Shown piece after piece: positions 23,238 to 34,451 of a DNA stretch of 34,733 bases (position 1 is the first letter of the stretch; each line of letters opens with the position of its first letter). A program made the translations under genes and the position numbers. The stretch is from Phycisphaeraceae bacterium (GTDB taxonomy: Bacteria; Planctomycetota; Phycisphaerae; Phycisphaerales; Phycisphaeraceae), in contig JADLAP010000076.1 in assembly GCA_020848195.1 (NCBI GenBank), forward strand, positions 1 through 34,733. Direction: 5' to 3'. The notes below the pieces were generated by a model. It was given only the letters and a program-made list of their open reading frames with translations, made no database searches and was not told the origin of the DNA.

Positions 23238-23807
23238 ATGAAACCGCCCGTCATGGTTGTGGCGATGTCGGTTGTGGCCCTGGCGCTGGGTTTGGCGATG
23301 ATGTCCGCGCGGGCGGCCGAGTCAGCACAGGCCGATCCGTGGGCCAGCGTGCATGAGCTGGCGGCGCATGTGATGCCGACGACGGGCAATCAGTGCGAGG
23401 GCACGGTTCGCTTCGTCAAGACGGACAAGGGCGTGAAGGTGATTGCCGATCTGACCGGGCTGCCGGCTGGGGAACATGCGATCCACATCCACGAATTCGG
23501 CGACTGCGCCTGCGGCAACGGCACGTGCGCGGGTGGGCACTACAACCCGGAAGGCAAGCCGCACGGACTACCCGCAACGGAAAATCGTCACGCCGGCGAC
23601 CTGGGCAACCTGTTGGCCGACAAGGACGGCAAGGCGCATTATGAACTGGACGTGGACAACATCACGCTGACGGGTCCGCGGAACCCGATCATCGGCCGGG
23701 CGGTGATCGTGCATGAGAAGCAGGACGACGGCAGCCAGCCGGTGGGCAACGCCGGTTCGCGGCTGGGTTGTGGTACGATTGGCGTCGCCGGCCCCCGGAA
23801 GCAATGA
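23238..23807 (+). CDS. sodC: Copper/zinc superoxide dismutase, exported
   Basis: A 189-residue protein with signal peptide (MKPPVMVVAMSVVALALGLAMMSARA|AES). The complete metal site is visible: copper ligands H83, H85 (AIHIHEFGDC), H101 and H159 (VIVHE), zinc ligands H101, H109, H118 and D121 (GGHYNPEGKPHG, ENRHAGDLGN). C90 and C178 (SRLGCGTIG) form the conserved disulfide. The reaction is dismutation of superoxide in the periplasm. Strong Shine-Dalgarno AAGGAG seven bases before the ATG. Upstream is a perfect palindrome (23188-23204), so transcription may be controlled by a metal- or redox-responsive regulator. Confidence 0.95.
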   Translation: MKPPVMVVAMSVVALALGLAMMSARAAESAQADPWASVHELAAHVMPTTGNQCEGTVRFVKTDKGVKVIADLTGLPAGEHAIHIHEFGDCACGNGTCAGGHYNPEGKPHGLPATENRHAGDLGNLLADKDGKAHYELDVDNITLTGPRNPIIGRAVIVHEKQDDGSQPVGNAGSRLGCGTIGVAGPRKQ

Positions 23808-23870
23808 CCCCGGCGGCGGGTCGGCATCGGGCGCATATTCCGGGGGCGTCGGGTGTGGAGATGCCGGCCC

Positions 23871-24653
23871 ATGCTGCATGGTCAACGCGTTGCCGTGGTG
23901 CTGCCCGCTTACCGCGCAGCCAAAACCGTCGAACGAACCTGGCGCGAAATCCCTCGCGACACCGTGGACGACATTCTGCTCGTCGATGACGCCAGCGACG
24001 ACGAAACCGTCGAGGTCGCCCGCGGCCTGGGCATTCAAACCTTCGTTCATCCGGTCAACCGCGGCTACGGCGGCAACCAGAAAACCTGCTACACCCAGGC
24101 CTTGGCTGCGGGCGCGGATATCGTCGTGATGGTCCACCCGGACTATCAGTACGATCCGCGTCTGATCTCCGCCATGGCGGCGATGATCGCCTCCGGCATC
24201 TACGATGCCGTGCTCGGCTCGCGCATTCTCGGCAACACCGCCCGGCGCGGAGGCATGCCGTTCTACAAGTACGTCTCCAACCGCTTCCTCACCGCGTCGC
24301 AGAACATGCTCATGGGGACGAAGCTCTCGGAGTTTCACACCGGCTACCGCGCCTTTTCCCGTAAATTGCTTTTGTCGTTGCCGCTGCTGGCCGACTCGGA
24401 TGACTTCGTGTTCGACAATCAGATGATCGCCCAGATCGTCGCCGGCGGGTTCGCCATCGGCGAGCTTTCCTGTCCCACGAAATACTTTCCTGAAGCCAGT
24501 TCGATCAATTTCCGCCGCTCGTGCGTGTACGGCCTGGGCGTGCTGAAGGTGAGCATGCAGTATCGGTTGTGGAAGTGCGGTCTGACGAAGCCGGCGATCT
24601 TCACGGACGACGCCGGCAAGCGACTGCCTGCGAATGCCTCGGTCGGCGCTTGA
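23871..24653 (+). CDS. Family 2 glycosyltransferase (dolichol-phosphate mannosyltransferase-like)
   Basis: A 260-residue GT2 enzyme. It has the GT-A start RVAVVLPAYRAAKTVERTW, then DDILLVDDASDDETVE, VNRGYGGNQKTCYTQAL, and the metal-binding DPDY-like VHPDYQYDPRLI around residue 92. SRILGNTARRGGMPFYKYVSN and EFHTGYRAFSRKLLLSLPL resemble polyprenyl-phosphate sugar transferases. There is no C-terminal membrane domain. The start at 23871 is chosen because it directly precedes the beta-strand; a GTG at 23853 would add six residues. It is followed after 55 bases by a gene with a related but degenerate glycosyltransferase part fused to a methyltransferase. The pathway is not specified; lipid-linked sugar synthesis is a reasonable inference. 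Confidence 0.92.
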   Translation: MLHGQRVAVVLPAYRAAKTVERTWREIPRDTVDDILLVDDASDDETVEVARGLGIQTFVHPVNRGYGGNQKTCYTQALAAGADIVVMVHPDYQYDPRLISAMAAMIASGIYDAVLGSRILGNTARRGGMPFYKYVSNRFLTASQNMLMGTKLSEFHTGYRAFSRKLLLSLPLLADSDDFVFDNQMIAQIVAGGFAIGELSCPTKYFPEASSINFRRSCVYGLGVLKVSMQYRLWKCGLTKPAIFTDDAGKRLPANASVGA

Positions 24654-24708
24654 TGAACACCTTTAGGCCGGAGAAACTGGACCCAAGGTGAAAAGCTGGT
24701 GATGGGCC

Positions 24709-26187
24709 ATGTCCAAATCGTCCGACGAAGCTGATTCCTTATCGACGATCGCCGTGGTGCTGCTGGACGCGTCGCGTCGCGGCGTCGCGGCAGCGCCTGA
24801 CGCCGCGTCGTTTGACGCCTGTGTTCGGGACGCGGGGCCTCGCGTGCAGTGGCATCACGTCGTCTGGAACGACAGACGCGAGACGGGCGATCCGGGTGAG
24901 TCGGGCGAGTCAGGCGAGCAACGCGAGTTGATTTCGCTGACGGGCTGTCATCATCATCATCATCTGCCCGGTGTCATGACGCGCGCGGATGTGGTCAAGC
25001 TGGTTTGCCGGTGGGGCCTGACGAAACGGTTCTCCCTGCTGGTGCTGCTGGACCGGACGTGGCCGAACGCCGGCGAACTGGCGGTGGAGATGGTGCAATG
25101 CTGGCGGCATGAGCGGTTCGACCTCGGTGTACTGGAATCAAAAAATACCCGGATTCCGCGGGACACGCCGCTGATGCGTCTGGCGCGGCATCTCGTGGGA
25201 CATGCCAACTTCGATCCGCGGCATCGTCTTGGCGCCCTTTCGGCTTCGCTGCTGCGCCGCGTTCCGTTTGAAACGGTTTCCAGCACGCATCGCTGCGAAC
25301 TGGAGCTGATGCTGCAGGCGGCCCACGTGAACGCGCGGACGGTCCGGTTCGACGTCGGCGAGGAGGCGTGCCGCGATCTGCATGGCCGCCACGCGCTGCG
25401 CAGTTCGCTGCGCTATCGTCTGCACCAGTGGGGCATGTGCTGTTCGACGAAGTACCGCGACCTGACGCCCTCGCGTTACCGGGACAAGACCCGCGTGTCG
25501 TATTCCTCGCACCAGATGGCGTTGGCGGAAGTCTCGCGTCGTCGTCCGCGTTGTGTGCTGGACATCGGCTGCGGGCCGGGGTTCGTCGCCCAGCAGTGCC
25601 GCGCGATGGGCATGGAGGTGACCGCCATCGACCAGTTTGAAGTGTCCGACGCGAAGCTGGAGCCGTTCTTCCGGTGTGATCTTCAGAAGGACGAATTGCC
25701 CGTCAATCCGTGGGATTTCGATCTGATCCTGCTGCTGGACGTGATCGAGCATCTGGAAGACCCGGAGTTTTTCCTGTCGAAGATGAGGCACGACGACCGG
25801 CCCGCGTTGCGAAGAGCCGGCGGCGACGCGGAGGGGCCTGTGCTGGTGCTGACCACGCCGAACGTGGCGTTTCTGCCCGTGAGGATGAATCTGCTGATGG
25901 GCCGGTTTCCCTATGCGGAACGGGGCATTCTCGACATCACGCACAAGCGGCTGTTCACGCGCTCGACGCTGCGGACGATGCTGCGGGACTGCGGCTACGA
26001 GGTGCTGCGGATGCAGCCGGTGCCGGCCCCGTTCGAGGCCGTGATGCCGGGCGCCAAGGGCCGGACGATGGGCTGGCTGTGTCACATGATGGCGAAAGTC
26101 TGGCCGGGCGGCATGGCGTTTCAATGGCTGGTGGTCTGCCGACCGATGCCGGGCATGGGCGCGATGTCATCAGGCGGGGGCGATTGA
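24709..26187 (+). CDS. Degenerate glycosyltransferase-like domain fused to SAM methyltransferase
   Basis: A 492-residue protein. The N-terminal half lacks a clear nucleotide-sugar site but has a part resembling the end of GT2/DPM-like enzymes: LMRLARHLVGHANFDPRHRLGALSASLLRRVPFETV and SLRYRLHQWGMCC. From about residue 275 a class I methyltransferase follows: VLDIGCGPGFVAQQCRAMGMEVTAID, FDLILLLDVIEHLEDPEFFLSKM, LVLTTPNVAFLPVR. GT2-methyltransferase fusions of similar layout are known in bacteria. Two low-complexity spots are seen: GESGES and five consecutive His codons near residue 83. It is likely to act on a sugar or lipid-linked sugar made by the preceding gene. The 3' end overlaps the convergent membrane-protein gene by 67 bases. 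Confidence 0.85.
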   Translation: MSKSSDEADSLSTIAVVLLDASRRGVAAAPDAASFDACVRDAGPRVQWHHVVWNDRRETGDPGESGESGEQRELISLTGCHHHHHLPGVMTRADVVKLVCRWGLTKRFSLLVLLDRTWPNAGELAVEMVQCWRHERFDLGVLESKNTRIPRDTPLMRLARHLVGHANFDPRHRLGALSASLLRRVPFETVSSTHRCELELMLQAAHVNARTVRFDVGEEACRDLHGRHALRSSLRYRLHQWGMCCSTKYRDLTPSRYRDKTRVSYSSHQMALAEVSRRRPRCVLDIGCGPGFVAQQCRAMGMEVTAIDQFEVSDAKLEPFFRCDLQKDELPVNPWDFDLILLLDVIEHLEDPEFFLSKMRHDDRPALRRAGGDAEGPVLVLTTPNVAFLPVRMNLLMGRFPYAERGILDITHKRLFTRSTLRTMLRDCGYEVLRMQPVPAPFEAVMPGAKGRTMGWLCHMMAKVWPGGMAFQWLVVCRPMPGMGAMSSGGGD

Positions 26188-27962
26188 ACGACGGATACCG
26201 CCCGCGCCTCCTCGCCGCGCGTCGCGGCCGGCTGTTCCGCCGCGTTCCACGCAGCCAGATCCACCACGAAAAGGTCATGTTGCCGGTACACCACGCTGCC
26301 CGGCCGTGTCAGCAGGGCCGGCTTCGGCTGGTCGGGCTTCAGCGGAAGCACCGCGTTCATCATTCCATCGAACGGCTTGAAATACGCCGGCCGGCGGATC
26401 AGGTACTCCCGTTCCACGATCACATGCGTCACACCGAACCGTTGCGCCATGTCCCGCGCCGCCTGGGGGTCCGTACTGGTCAGCGCCGCCAGGAGCGCTT
26501 CCATGCGTTGCCGCATGTCCAACGTGTACCGCACGTGAAAGGCCTGATGGGTTTCGTAGCTCAGCAGGATGCGCCGGCCGGTGAAGTAGGGCACGTTGTT
26601 GATCGCGCCCGTGGGCCAGCCGGCGATTACGGAAGTGTCCGGCAACGAAGCGAGGAAAGGATAGAGCGCATGGTGCTGGTCGATGCCGATCCGGTAGCCG
26701 CCCTGCGTGTCGCCTGCCGCGCCGACGCCGGCGAGTGTCAGCAGCGTCAGGCATGACGCGCAGACGTAGCCGAACACGGGACGGTGCAGATGACGGGCCG
26801 CAAGTCGTGACACCGCGAGGATCCCCGCCGGAACCAGCACCATCGCCAGGATCGCCACGGGATAGAGTGCGTAACGGTTGGGCAGAAACAGCTTCGGCGC
26901 CAGCACGTCCGCCACGATGTGACAACCCGCCGACGCCAGAGCCAGCGTGAGCAGTCGGCGCATTTCCGATTGATCACGGGCGCGCAGGATGACGCCGCTG
27001 CCCGCGAGGAGGGTGATCGCCGTCAGCATCGCGCCCGCCACGCTGACGCCACGATGTTCCGCGCGAAGCCAGGGCGTCAGCGGCCCCCACGATCGGCCGG
27101 GTGACATCAGCGTCGTCGTCCACGCGGCGAGGGCGTCATGCGCATAACCCGGATACGGCGGATAGTCGCCGAAGTCGTAGCGCCCGCCCGGCCCGGCTTC
27201 GGGAAATGCCGTCAAATCATGCGGCCCGATCGCCCGGCCATACGCCTTCGTTCCCTGCATCGCAGGCCATACGCCCAGCACCGCCAACGCGCCGACCAGC
27301 GCCAGCGTCGCGCCTCGCCGTCGCCATGACCATGTCGCCGCCTGGCCTCGATCACGACCCGGCAAGACCAGCAGCAACATCGACATCGCGCCGCCGATCA
27401 CGCCGGTGACGGGATAGAACGCACCCGCGCAGGCCGTCAGCGCCAGCAGCAGATCGGCCCGGCCATAGACCAGCGCCGCCGCCATCCACGCGAGGATTGG
27501 AAAGCCAAATCCACGCGGCAATCCACCCGTGCAGCGTTCCAGCACCACGCCCGCGCCCAGGCACAACGCCACGCTGAACCACGCGCCGAATCCTCCCGAC
27601 AAACGCCGACTGGCCGTCGCCACCCCCGCCAGCGTCGCCAGCCACATCGCATACGGCAGCAGCTTGCTGACATCCCGAGGATCCCACCAGACCGAAGTCA
27701 GCCGGTACACCGCCTGATATCCCACCGGCAGACAGTCGAGGTAGTACCGCGCGATTTCGTCGTGCGCAAAAGCGGTTTCGCCGCGATATTCCAGCATCGG
27801 CCAGATCTGCTGCCTCGCGTCGTCGTTGATGACATAGGGATTCAGGGCGAACTTGATGTGGCCGACCATCGCAGGTCCATACGCCGCCGCCAGCACCAAC
27901 GCGCCGAGGACGATGCACGCCACACGAATCAGCCGGCCGTGGATTGGCGATGAGTCTGGCAT
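26121..27962 (-). CDS. Polytopic membrane protein (glycosyltransferase-like, unassigned)
   Basis: A 613-residue protein with about nine to eleven predicted membrane segments, for example VACIVLGALVLAAAYGPAMV at the N terminus, GAWFSVALCLGAGVVL, ILAWMAAALVYG, SVAGAMLTAITLLAGSGVIL and PVAILAMVLVPAGILAVS. A C-terminal soluble part (about residues 440-590) contains IAGWPTGAINNVPYFTGRRILLSYETHQAF and RFGVTHVIVEREYLI, resembling the soluble tails of membrane-bound glycan enzymes. A loop with NDDARQQIWPMLEYRG after the first helix is typical of such enzymes. ATG at 27962 follows an in-frame GTG at 27965. Divergent from the AMMECR1 gene and overlapping the methyltransferase fusion gene tail to tail by 67 bases. 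No family could be named with confidence. Confidence 0.75.
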   Translation of the reverse strand: MPDSSPIHGRLIRVACIVLGALVLAAAYGPAMVGHIKFALNPYVINDDARQQIWPMLEYRGETAFAHDEIARYYLDCLPVGYQAVYRLTSVWWDPRDVSKLLPYAMWLATLAGVATASRRLSGGFGAWFSVALCLGAGVVLERCTGGLPRGFGFPILAWMAAALVYGRADLLLALTACAGAFYPVTGVIGGAMSMLLLVLPGRDRGQAATWSWRRRGATLALVGALAVLGVWPAMQGTKAYGRAIGPHDLTAFPEAGPGGRYDFGDYPPYPGYAHDALAAWTTTLMSPGRSWGPLTPWLRAEHRGVSVAGAMLTAITLLAGSGVILRARDQSEMRRLLTLALASAGCHIVADVLAPKLFLPNRYALYPVAILAMVLVPAGILAVSRLAARHLHRPVFGYVCASCLTLLTLAGVGAAGDTQGGYRIGIDQHHALYPFLASLPDTSVIAGWPTGAINNVPYFTGRRILLSYETHQAFHVRYTLDMRQRMEALLAALTSTDPQAARDMAQRFGVTHVIVEREYLIRRPAYFKPFDGMMNAVLPLKPDQPKPALLTRPGSVVYRQHDLFVVDLAAWNAAEQPAATRGEEARAVSVVQSPPPDDIAPMPGIGRQTTSH

Positions 27963-28047
27963 CACGCCATCAGTGTATCTTCATGCACTGTCTTGACGCC
28001 CGCGCCATGCCCGGTAGCATCGGGACCTCCTTTCCGTGGAGCTTGTC

Positions 28048-28617
28048 ATGGATGAAACCGACGCCCTTGCTCCCGACCATGGCCGCATGTTGCTGCAACT
28101 CGCTTCCGATGTCGTCGCGCAGGGGCTTCACACCGGGGCGGTCATGCGCGTGAATCCGGCGGAATTGCCTCAGCCGTTGTGCCAGCCCGGTGCGAGCTTC
28201 GTCACGCTGCACATCGATCATCGTCTTCGCGGCTGCATCGGCTCGCTCCGCGCCACTCGGCCGCTGGCGGAAGATGTGGCAGCCAACGCCTTCGCCGCGG
28301 CATTTCGTGATCCTCGTTTTCCGCCGGTGACGGTGGCGGAACTGGTCCTGCTGGATTTTCATCTGTCGATTCTCAACCCTGCGCAGCCAATGACGGTCGC
28401 CGACGAAGCGGACCTGCTGCGGCAGCTTCGTCCCAACGTCGATGGCCTGATCCTCGCCGACGGCGGCTATCGCGCCACGTTCCTGCCCGCCGTGTGGGAG
28501 CAGCTTCCCGATCCCCGCGATTTCCTGTCGCACCTGAAGCGCAAGGCCGGCCTGCTCCCGGAGTATTGGTCGCCGTCGATGAGCTTTCAGCGTTACACCT
28601 GCCAGTCCATCCCGTGA
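28048..28617 (+). CDS. AMMECR1-family protein (AmmeMemoRadiSam system protein A)
   Basis: A 189-residue protein with the AMMECR1 domain: [96 protein letters not shown]. The LRGCIGSL motif is the family signature. A GGAG lies six bases before ATG 28048. In many bacteria this gene is accompanied by MEMO1 and radical-SAM genes; these are not in the window. The function of the three-gene system is not established. It shares its upstream region (85 bases) with the divergent membrane protein and precedes hslV by 25 bases. Confidence 0.92.
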   Translation: MDETDALAPDHGRMLLQLASDVVAQGLHTGAVMRVNPAELPQPLCQPGASFVTLHIDHRLRGCIGSLRATRPLAEDVAANAFAAAFRDPRFPPVTVAELVLLDFHLSILNPAQPMTVADEADLLRQLRPNVDGLILADGGYRATFLPAVWEQLPDPRDFLSHLKRKAGLLPEYWSPSMSFQRYTCQSIP

Positions 28618-28642
28618 TCGTCATCTGCCGTACAATCCTGGC

Positions 28643-29197
28643 ATGACGACATCACCCTTTCACGCCACGACGATTCTGAGCGTCCGCCGCGGTCGGGATC
28701 TGGCGATCGGCGGCGATGGACAGGTCACCATGCAGCACGTGGTCGCCAAGGCCGACGCGGTGAAGGTCCGCCGTCTGCCCGAAGGCGGCGCGGACAACGC
28801 CGGCGTGCTGCTCGGCTTCGCCGGCAGCGCGGCCGACGCTTTTGCCCTGCTTGAACGGTTTGAAACCAAACTCAAGGATTCGCCGGGCAACATCAAAAAA
28901 GCCGCGATCGAACTGGCCAAGCTCTGGCGCACCGACCGTATGCTCCGCCGCCTGCAGAGCCTGCTCGTCGTCGCCGACCGCTCGTGCAGCCTGCTCGTCT
29001 CCGGCTCCGGCGACGTGATCGAGCCGACCGACGGCATCGTCGCCGTCGGCTCCGGAGGCGCTTACGCCACTGCCGCCGCCCGCGCCCTCGTGCAGCATAC
29101 GCAGCAATCCCCCGAACAGATCGTCCAGCACGCCATGACCATCGCCGGCGAACTGTGCATCTATACCAACACGAAAATCACCGTGCTGACGCTGTGA
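28643..29197 (+). CDS. hslV: HslV-type ATP-dependent protease subunit
   Basis: A 184-residue peptidase of the HslV (ClpQ) family. The mature N terminus would be Thr9 after removal of MTTSPFHA ([22 protein letters not shown]). Conserved parts are [47 protein letters not shown], and [17 protein letters not shown]. It forms the proteolytic core of the HslUV complex in the cytoplasm. The ATPase partner hslU is not adjacent; downstream is the convergent guaB end. The start at 28643 lacks a strong Shine-Dalgarno. No truncation is seen. Confidence 0.93.
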   Translation: MTTSPFHATTILSVRRGRDLAIGGDGQVTMQHVVAKADAVKVRRLPEGGADNAGVLLGFAGSAADAFALLERFETKLKDSPGNIKKAAIELAKLWRTDRMLRRLQSLLVVADRSCSLLVSGSGDVIEPTDGIVAVGSGGAYATAAARALVQHTQQSPEQIVQHAMTIAGELCIYTNTKITVLTL

Positions 29198-29201
29198 CAT
29201 T

Positions 29202-29276
29202 CGCCGCTTGCGGCGTCGCGGAAACCTGGAACCCCTGTCACATCCCCAGTTTCGTCGGGACGCCCCCGGCGTTCCC
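29202..29276. terminator. Hairpins between convergent hslV and guaB
   Basis: CGCCGC/GCGGCG at 29202-29215 directly follows hslV, and GGGACGCC/GGCGTTCCC at 29257-29276 lies just after guaB with one bulged base. Neither has a proper T run. They probably end transcription in both directions, but the assignment is uncertain. Confidence 0.4.
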
Positions 29277-29280
29277 CCGA

Positions 29281-30771
<1,491 letters not shown>

Positions 30772-31644
30772 TCACCAATAACGCGGCGGCGATCCGGCGT
30801 CAAGGCGATGCACGAGCCGTCGCCGCGCGAGCAGGCCATGTCTGGGGGCCAGGAGCAGCGCGGCGGCGAAGAAGCCGGCCTGGACCAGGACGATGCACGC
30901 GCCGGTGGCGCCGTTGAGGAAATAGCTCGCATACGCGCCGAGCATGGCGCTGGCGGCGGCGCTGCAGGCGGCGATCGTCAGCATCCGGTCAAAACGGTCG
31001 GTCAGCAGCAGGGCCGTGCAACCGGGCGTCACCAGCATGGCGACGGTGAGGATGATGCCCACCGCCTGGAGCGCCGCCACGATGGTCGCCGACAGCAGCG
31101 CCAGCAGCAGGTAGTGCAGCAAGGCGGTGTTGAGTCCGATGGCCCGGGCCTGATTGGCGTCAAACAGCAGCAGCAGCAGGTCTTTTCGCCTGGCCAGCAC
31201 GATGCCCAGTGTCACGCCTGCCGCCAGCAGCGCCTGGATCATGTCGTGGCGTTCGATGCCCAGCAGGCTGCCGAAGAGGATGTGGTTCAGGTGTACGTCG
31301 GTCTGAACCCATGTGAACATCACCAGGCCGAGGGCGAAAAGCCCGGTGAAGACGACGCCCATGATGGTGTCTTCCTTGATCCGGCTGTGGGATTTGATCC
31401 ACCCGGTGGACCCGGCGCAAAGCATGCCCGCGGCAAACGCGCCAAGCGCCAATGGCAGGTTCACGATGTACGCCAGCACGATGCCGGGCAGCACCGCATG
31501 GGACACGGCGTCGCCCATCAGCGACCAGCCCTTGAGGACGAGGTAACAGGACAGCACGGCACAGACCGCGCCGATGACCGCCGCCACGAGCATGGCCTGG
31601 AGCATGAAGCCGTACTGGAGCGGTTCGAGCAGATAGGCGATCAT
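30772..31644 (-). CDS. Manganese/zinc-type ABC transporter permease (second)
   Basis: A 290-residue ABC-3 family permease with about eight to nine membrane segments. FMLQAMLVAAVIGAVCAVLSCYLVLKGWSLMGDAVSHAVLPGIVLAY is the conserved opening, followed by IKEDTIMGVVFTGLFALGLVM and AVGIILTVAMLVTPGCTALLLTDRFDRML, which are typical. ATG at 31644 overlaps the stop of the first permease (ATGA). Together with the first permease it should form a heterodimer that moves Mn2+ (or Zn2+, Fe2+) across the inner membrane. Followed after three bases by guaB. It is similar to but clearly diverged from the upstream permease, as in SitC/SitD pairs. Confidence 0.92.
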   Translation of the reverse strand: MIAYLLEPLQYGFMLQAMLVAAVIGAVCAVLSCYLVLKGWSLMGDAVSHAVLPGIVLAYIVNLPLALGAFAAGMLCAGSTGWIKSHSRIKEDTIMGVVFTGLFALGLVMFTWVQTDVHLNHILFGSLLGIERHDMIQALLAAGVTLGIVLARRKDLLLLLFDANQARAIGLNTALLHYLLLALLSATIVAALQAVGIILTVAMLVTPGCTALLLTDRFDRMLTIAACSAAASAMLGAYASYFLNGATGACIVLVQAGFFAAALLLAPRHGLLARRRLVHRLDAGSPPRYW

Positions 31645-32543
31645 GGCGACGTCTCCGGGGCCGCGGCGGGGAAAGGATCGTCGATCCGCGGCATTTCCGC
31701 GGATTTCCGGGCCTGAATGCGGCCCGCGATCACGCCGTGCCGGGGCGCGAAGAACAGCGCCAGCAGGAACAGCAGCGTCTGCAGGACGACGATGCAGCCG
31801 CCGGTGGAGCCGTTGAGGTAGTAGCTCAGGTATGCGCCGAGGGTCGAGGTCAGCACGCCCATGAGCGAAGCGATGCCCATCATGCGACCGAAGCGGTCGG
31901 TCAGGAGATAGGCTGTTGCGCCGGGGGTGACGAGCATGGCGATGACAAGGCAGGCTCCGACGGCCTGGAGCGCCGCCACGGCCGTCGCCGCCAGCAGGGT
32001 CAGCAGCGTCATCCGCAGCACGGTCGTGTTCAACCCCGCCGCGCGAGCTTGGTTGGGATCGAAGCAGAACAGCAGCAGATCGCGCCATTTCAGGCCGAGG
32101 ACCAGCAGGGTGATCGCGGAGATGATCGCCGATTGCGCGATGTCCGCGTTGGCGATGCCCAGGATGTTGCCGAAGACGATGGTTTTGAGGCTGATATTGC
32201 TGGGATAGAGTGAAATCAGCAGCACGCCGGCGGCGAAGAAGGTGGTGAAGACGATGCCGATGACGGCATCCTCGCGGATGCGCGTGCGCTGCCCGATGTA
32301 GCCCATGGTCATCGCCGCCAGCAGGCCGCTGATCACCGCGCCGAGGGAGAAGGGCAGCCCCACGATATGCGCCAGCGCCACGCCGGGCACGATCGCGTGC
32401 GACAGCGCGTCGCCCAGCAGCGACCAGCCCTTGAGCGTGATGAAACAGGACAGCAGCGCGCAGACGCCGCCGAGGAATCCGCTGACGAGCATGGCCTTGA
32501 CCATGTACTCGTAGTGGAACGGAACCAGAAGATGGTCGATCAT
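31641..32543 (-). CDS. Manganese/zinc-type ABC transporter permease (first)
   Basis: A 300-residue ABC-3 family permease: [34 protein letters not shown], then [48 protein letters not shown], and [28 protein letters not shown]. Eight or so membrane helices. A C-terminal cytoplasmic tail ([28 protein letters not shown]) is unusual in length and rich in Pro/Ala. It starts at the ATGA overlap with the ATPase gene and ends at the ATGA overlap with the second permease. It is probably translated in step with both. Confidence 0.92.
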   Translation of the reverse strand: MIDHLLVPFHYEYMVKAMLVSGFLGGVCALLSCFITLKGWSLLGDALSHAIVPGVALAHIVGLPFSLGAVISGLLAAMTMGYIGQRTRIREDAVIGIVFTTFFAAGVLLISLYPSNISLKTIVFGNILGIANADIAQSAIISAITLLVLGLKWRDLLLFCFDPNQARAAGLNTTVLRMTLLTLLAATAVAALQAVGACLVIAMLVTPGATAYLLTDRFGRMMGIASLMGVLTSTLGAYLSYYLNGSTGGCIVVLQTLLFLLALFFAPRHGVIAGRIQARKSAEMPRIDDPFPAAAPETSP

Positions 32544-33421
32544 GCCCCGCTCCGTTCCGCGGTTTCCCGGACGCGGGCGGTGCGGCCATCATGATCGAAG
32601 ACCACCGCGCCTTCGTCGTCCGTCAGCACGTGCAGTTCGTGAACCCTCTCGTTCGGCGCGTCCGTGTGGTCCAGACGAAGATTGCGCAGCGCCCCGCCGA
32701 AGGCGCGGACCAGGTTGGCTTCCGTGAAGGTCGTCGCCGTGGGGCCTGACGCCAGCACGGTCCGGTTCAGGATCACCACCTGATCGCAGAACTCCGGCAC
32801 GGAACCCAGATCGTGCGTGGAAACCAGCATGATGTGGCCTTCGTCGCGCAACTGGCGCAGCAGGTCGATGATCGCGGCTTCGGTCTGGACATCCACCCCC
32901 GTGAACGGCTCATCCAGCAGCATGATCCTGCCCTGCTGCGCCAAGGCCCGCGCCAGGAACACCCGCTTCTTCTGGCCGCCGGAGAGTTCGCCGATCTGCC
33001 GGTCGCGGTATTCCGCCATGTTCACGCGCTCCAGGCTTCGCAGAGCGATCTCCTTGTCCTGCCGGCTGGGGATGCGAAGGAAATTCATCCGGCCGTACCG
33101 GCCCATCAGCGTCACATCCCATACGCTGACCGGAAACGTCCAGTCCACTTCCTCCGACTGCGGCACGTAAGCCACCCAGTTGCGACGATGTGCCGCCCGC
33201 ACCGTGCCGCCGGCGATGCTCACTTCCCCCCGCACCGGCCGGACGAAACCCATGATCGCCTTGAACAACGTGGACTTCCCGCTGCCGTTGACGCCCACCA
33301 GGGCGCAGATCGTCCCCGGAAGCAGTTGAAATCCGGCGTCGCGCAACGCCACATGCCCGTTGTTGTAGGCCACCGTCACATTGCGGATCGTCAGGTCGAT
33401 AGGCGTGTCTGTGTTCGTCAT
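32540..33421 (-). CDS. Manganese/zinc-type ABC transporter ATPase
   Basis: A 293-residue ATPase. Walker [10 protein letters not shown] at residues 43-51, Q-loop [19 protein letters not shown], signature [18 protein letters not shown], Walker [14 protein letters not shown], and H-loop [11 protein letters not shown]. The '[15 protein letters not shown]' stretch is typical of SitB/MntB/ZnuC-like proteins. The last ~50 residues (after LVRAFGG) form an extra tail with [26 protein letters not shown], which may be regulatory. ATG at 33421 lies one base after the stop of the binding-protein gene; an earlier in-frame start (33451) would overlap that gene. Confidence 0.94.
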   Translation of the reverse strand: MTNTDTPIDLTIRNVTVAYNNGHVALRDAGFQLLPGTICALVGVNGSGKSTLFKAIMGFVRPVRGEVSIAGGTVRAAHRRNWVAYVPQSEEVDWTFPVSVWDVTLMGRYGRMNFLRIPSRQDKEIALRSLERVNMAEYRDRQIGELSGGQKKRVFLARALAQQGRIMLLDEPFTGVDVQTEAAIIDLLRQLRDEGHIMLVSTHDLGSVPEFCDQVVILNRTVLASGPTATTFTEANLVRAFGGALRNLRLDHTDAPNERVHELHVLTDDEGAVVFDHDGRTARVRETAERSGA

Positions 33422-33422
33422 G

Positions 33423-34394
33423 TCACTTTGGCTCGCGGAATCCTTCGACAATCGTGTCGGCGTTGTGCGTCAACATGAGCAGATACGTCGGCGCTTCGCC
33501 GTCCTCCCCCGTCAGCGAATCGACGTACAGCAGCCCGCCGTATCTGGCTCCGGTCTCCCGGCAGACCTGACGCATCGGCTTGTCGCTGATCGTGCTCTCC
33601 GAAAAGCAGACGGGAATCTTGTGTTGGCGAACCGTGTCCATCACCTTCTGAATCTGCCGCGGCGTGCCCTCCTCGTCCGCGTTGACCGGCCAGAGAAACA
33701 GCTCCTTCATCTGGTAGTCGCGGATCAGAGAGGAAAACGCGCCCTCCGAAGTCACCAGCCATCGCCGCTCCCGCGGGATTTCCGACAGCTTGGCGCGGAG
33801 CGGCTCGTCGATGGCTTTGATCTTCTCCGCGTAAGCCGCGGCGTTGGCGCTGTACGCCGGCGCGTTGGCCGGGTCCATCTCCGTCAGCGCCTTGCGGATG
33901 TTCTCCACGTAGATCAGCGCGTTTTTCGGGGACATCCAGGAATGCGGATTCGGCTTGCCGTTGTACGGCCCTTCACCGATGCCGATCGGCTCGATGCCGT
34001 CGCTGAGATCGACGCTGGGCACGGCCCGGATGCTCGACATGAACTTCTCGAACCAGCGCTCCAGCCCCATGCCGTTGCGCAGCACCAGGTCGGCCGACTG
34101 CGCCTTGACGATGTCCAGAGGCGTCGGTTCGGACTCGTGAATCTCCGCGCCCGGCTTGGTGATCGACTCGACAATCGCCTTGTCGCCTGCCACATTCTGC
34201 GCCATGTCCTGCAGGATGGTGAAGGTCGTCACCACGCGCCTGGGTCTGGCCATGTTGGACGCGGTGGCCGGGGGTTGATCGTCGCAACCTGTGAGCGTCG
34301 TCAGGATTCCTGCCCATACCCCCAGGCATGCCGCTGCCGTACATGCTTTGCGCCAAGTTCGCCGGCGCGAAACGGGTTTGCTCTGACACATCAT
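33423..34394 (-). CDS. Manganese-type metal ABC transporter substrate-binding lipoprotein
   Basis: A 323-residue cluster 9 binding protein. A signal (basic region then [17 protein letters not shown]) ends in a lipobox LTGC. Metal ligands are expected at His in [11 protein letters not shown], His in [11 protein letters not shown], Glu in [10 protein letters not shown], and Asp in LLYVDSLTG. His-His-Glu-Asp is the pattern of manganese/iron type proteins (PsaA, SitA, MntC), while zinc type ZnuA has a third His in that place. It captures metal outside the inner membrane and delivers it to the two permeases. ATG 34394 has GGGGAAAGG about ten bases upstream; an ATG at 34415 would add seven residues. 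It is the first gene of the operon; a palindrome lies at 34452-34466. Confidence 0.92.
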   Translation of the reverse strand: MMCQSKPVSRRRTWRKACTAAACLGVWAGILTTLTGCDDQPPATASNMARPRRVVTTFTILQDMAQNVAGDKAIVESITKPGAEIHESEPTPLDIVKAQSADLVLRNGMGLERWFEKFMSSIRAVPSVDLSDGIEPIGIGEGPYNGKPNPHSWMSPKNALIYVENIRKALTEMDPANAPAYSANAAAYAEKIKAIDEPLRAKLSEIPRERRWLVTSEGAFSSLIRDYQMKELFLWPVNADEEGTPRQIQKVMDTVRQHKIPVCFSESTISDKPMRQVCRETGARYGGLLYVDSLTGEDGEAPTYLLMLTHNADTIVEGFREPK

Positions 34395-34451
34395 CAATTC
34401 GTCGCCTTTCCCCATATTGAGGGCCGCTGATATTTTGAAAGACCATGCAAA

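Noticed and set aside
24950-24967. Five consecutive His codons in the methyltransferase fusion as an engineered tag
   Set aside because: They are internal, encoded by a CAT microsatellite, and surrounded by natural protein sequence.
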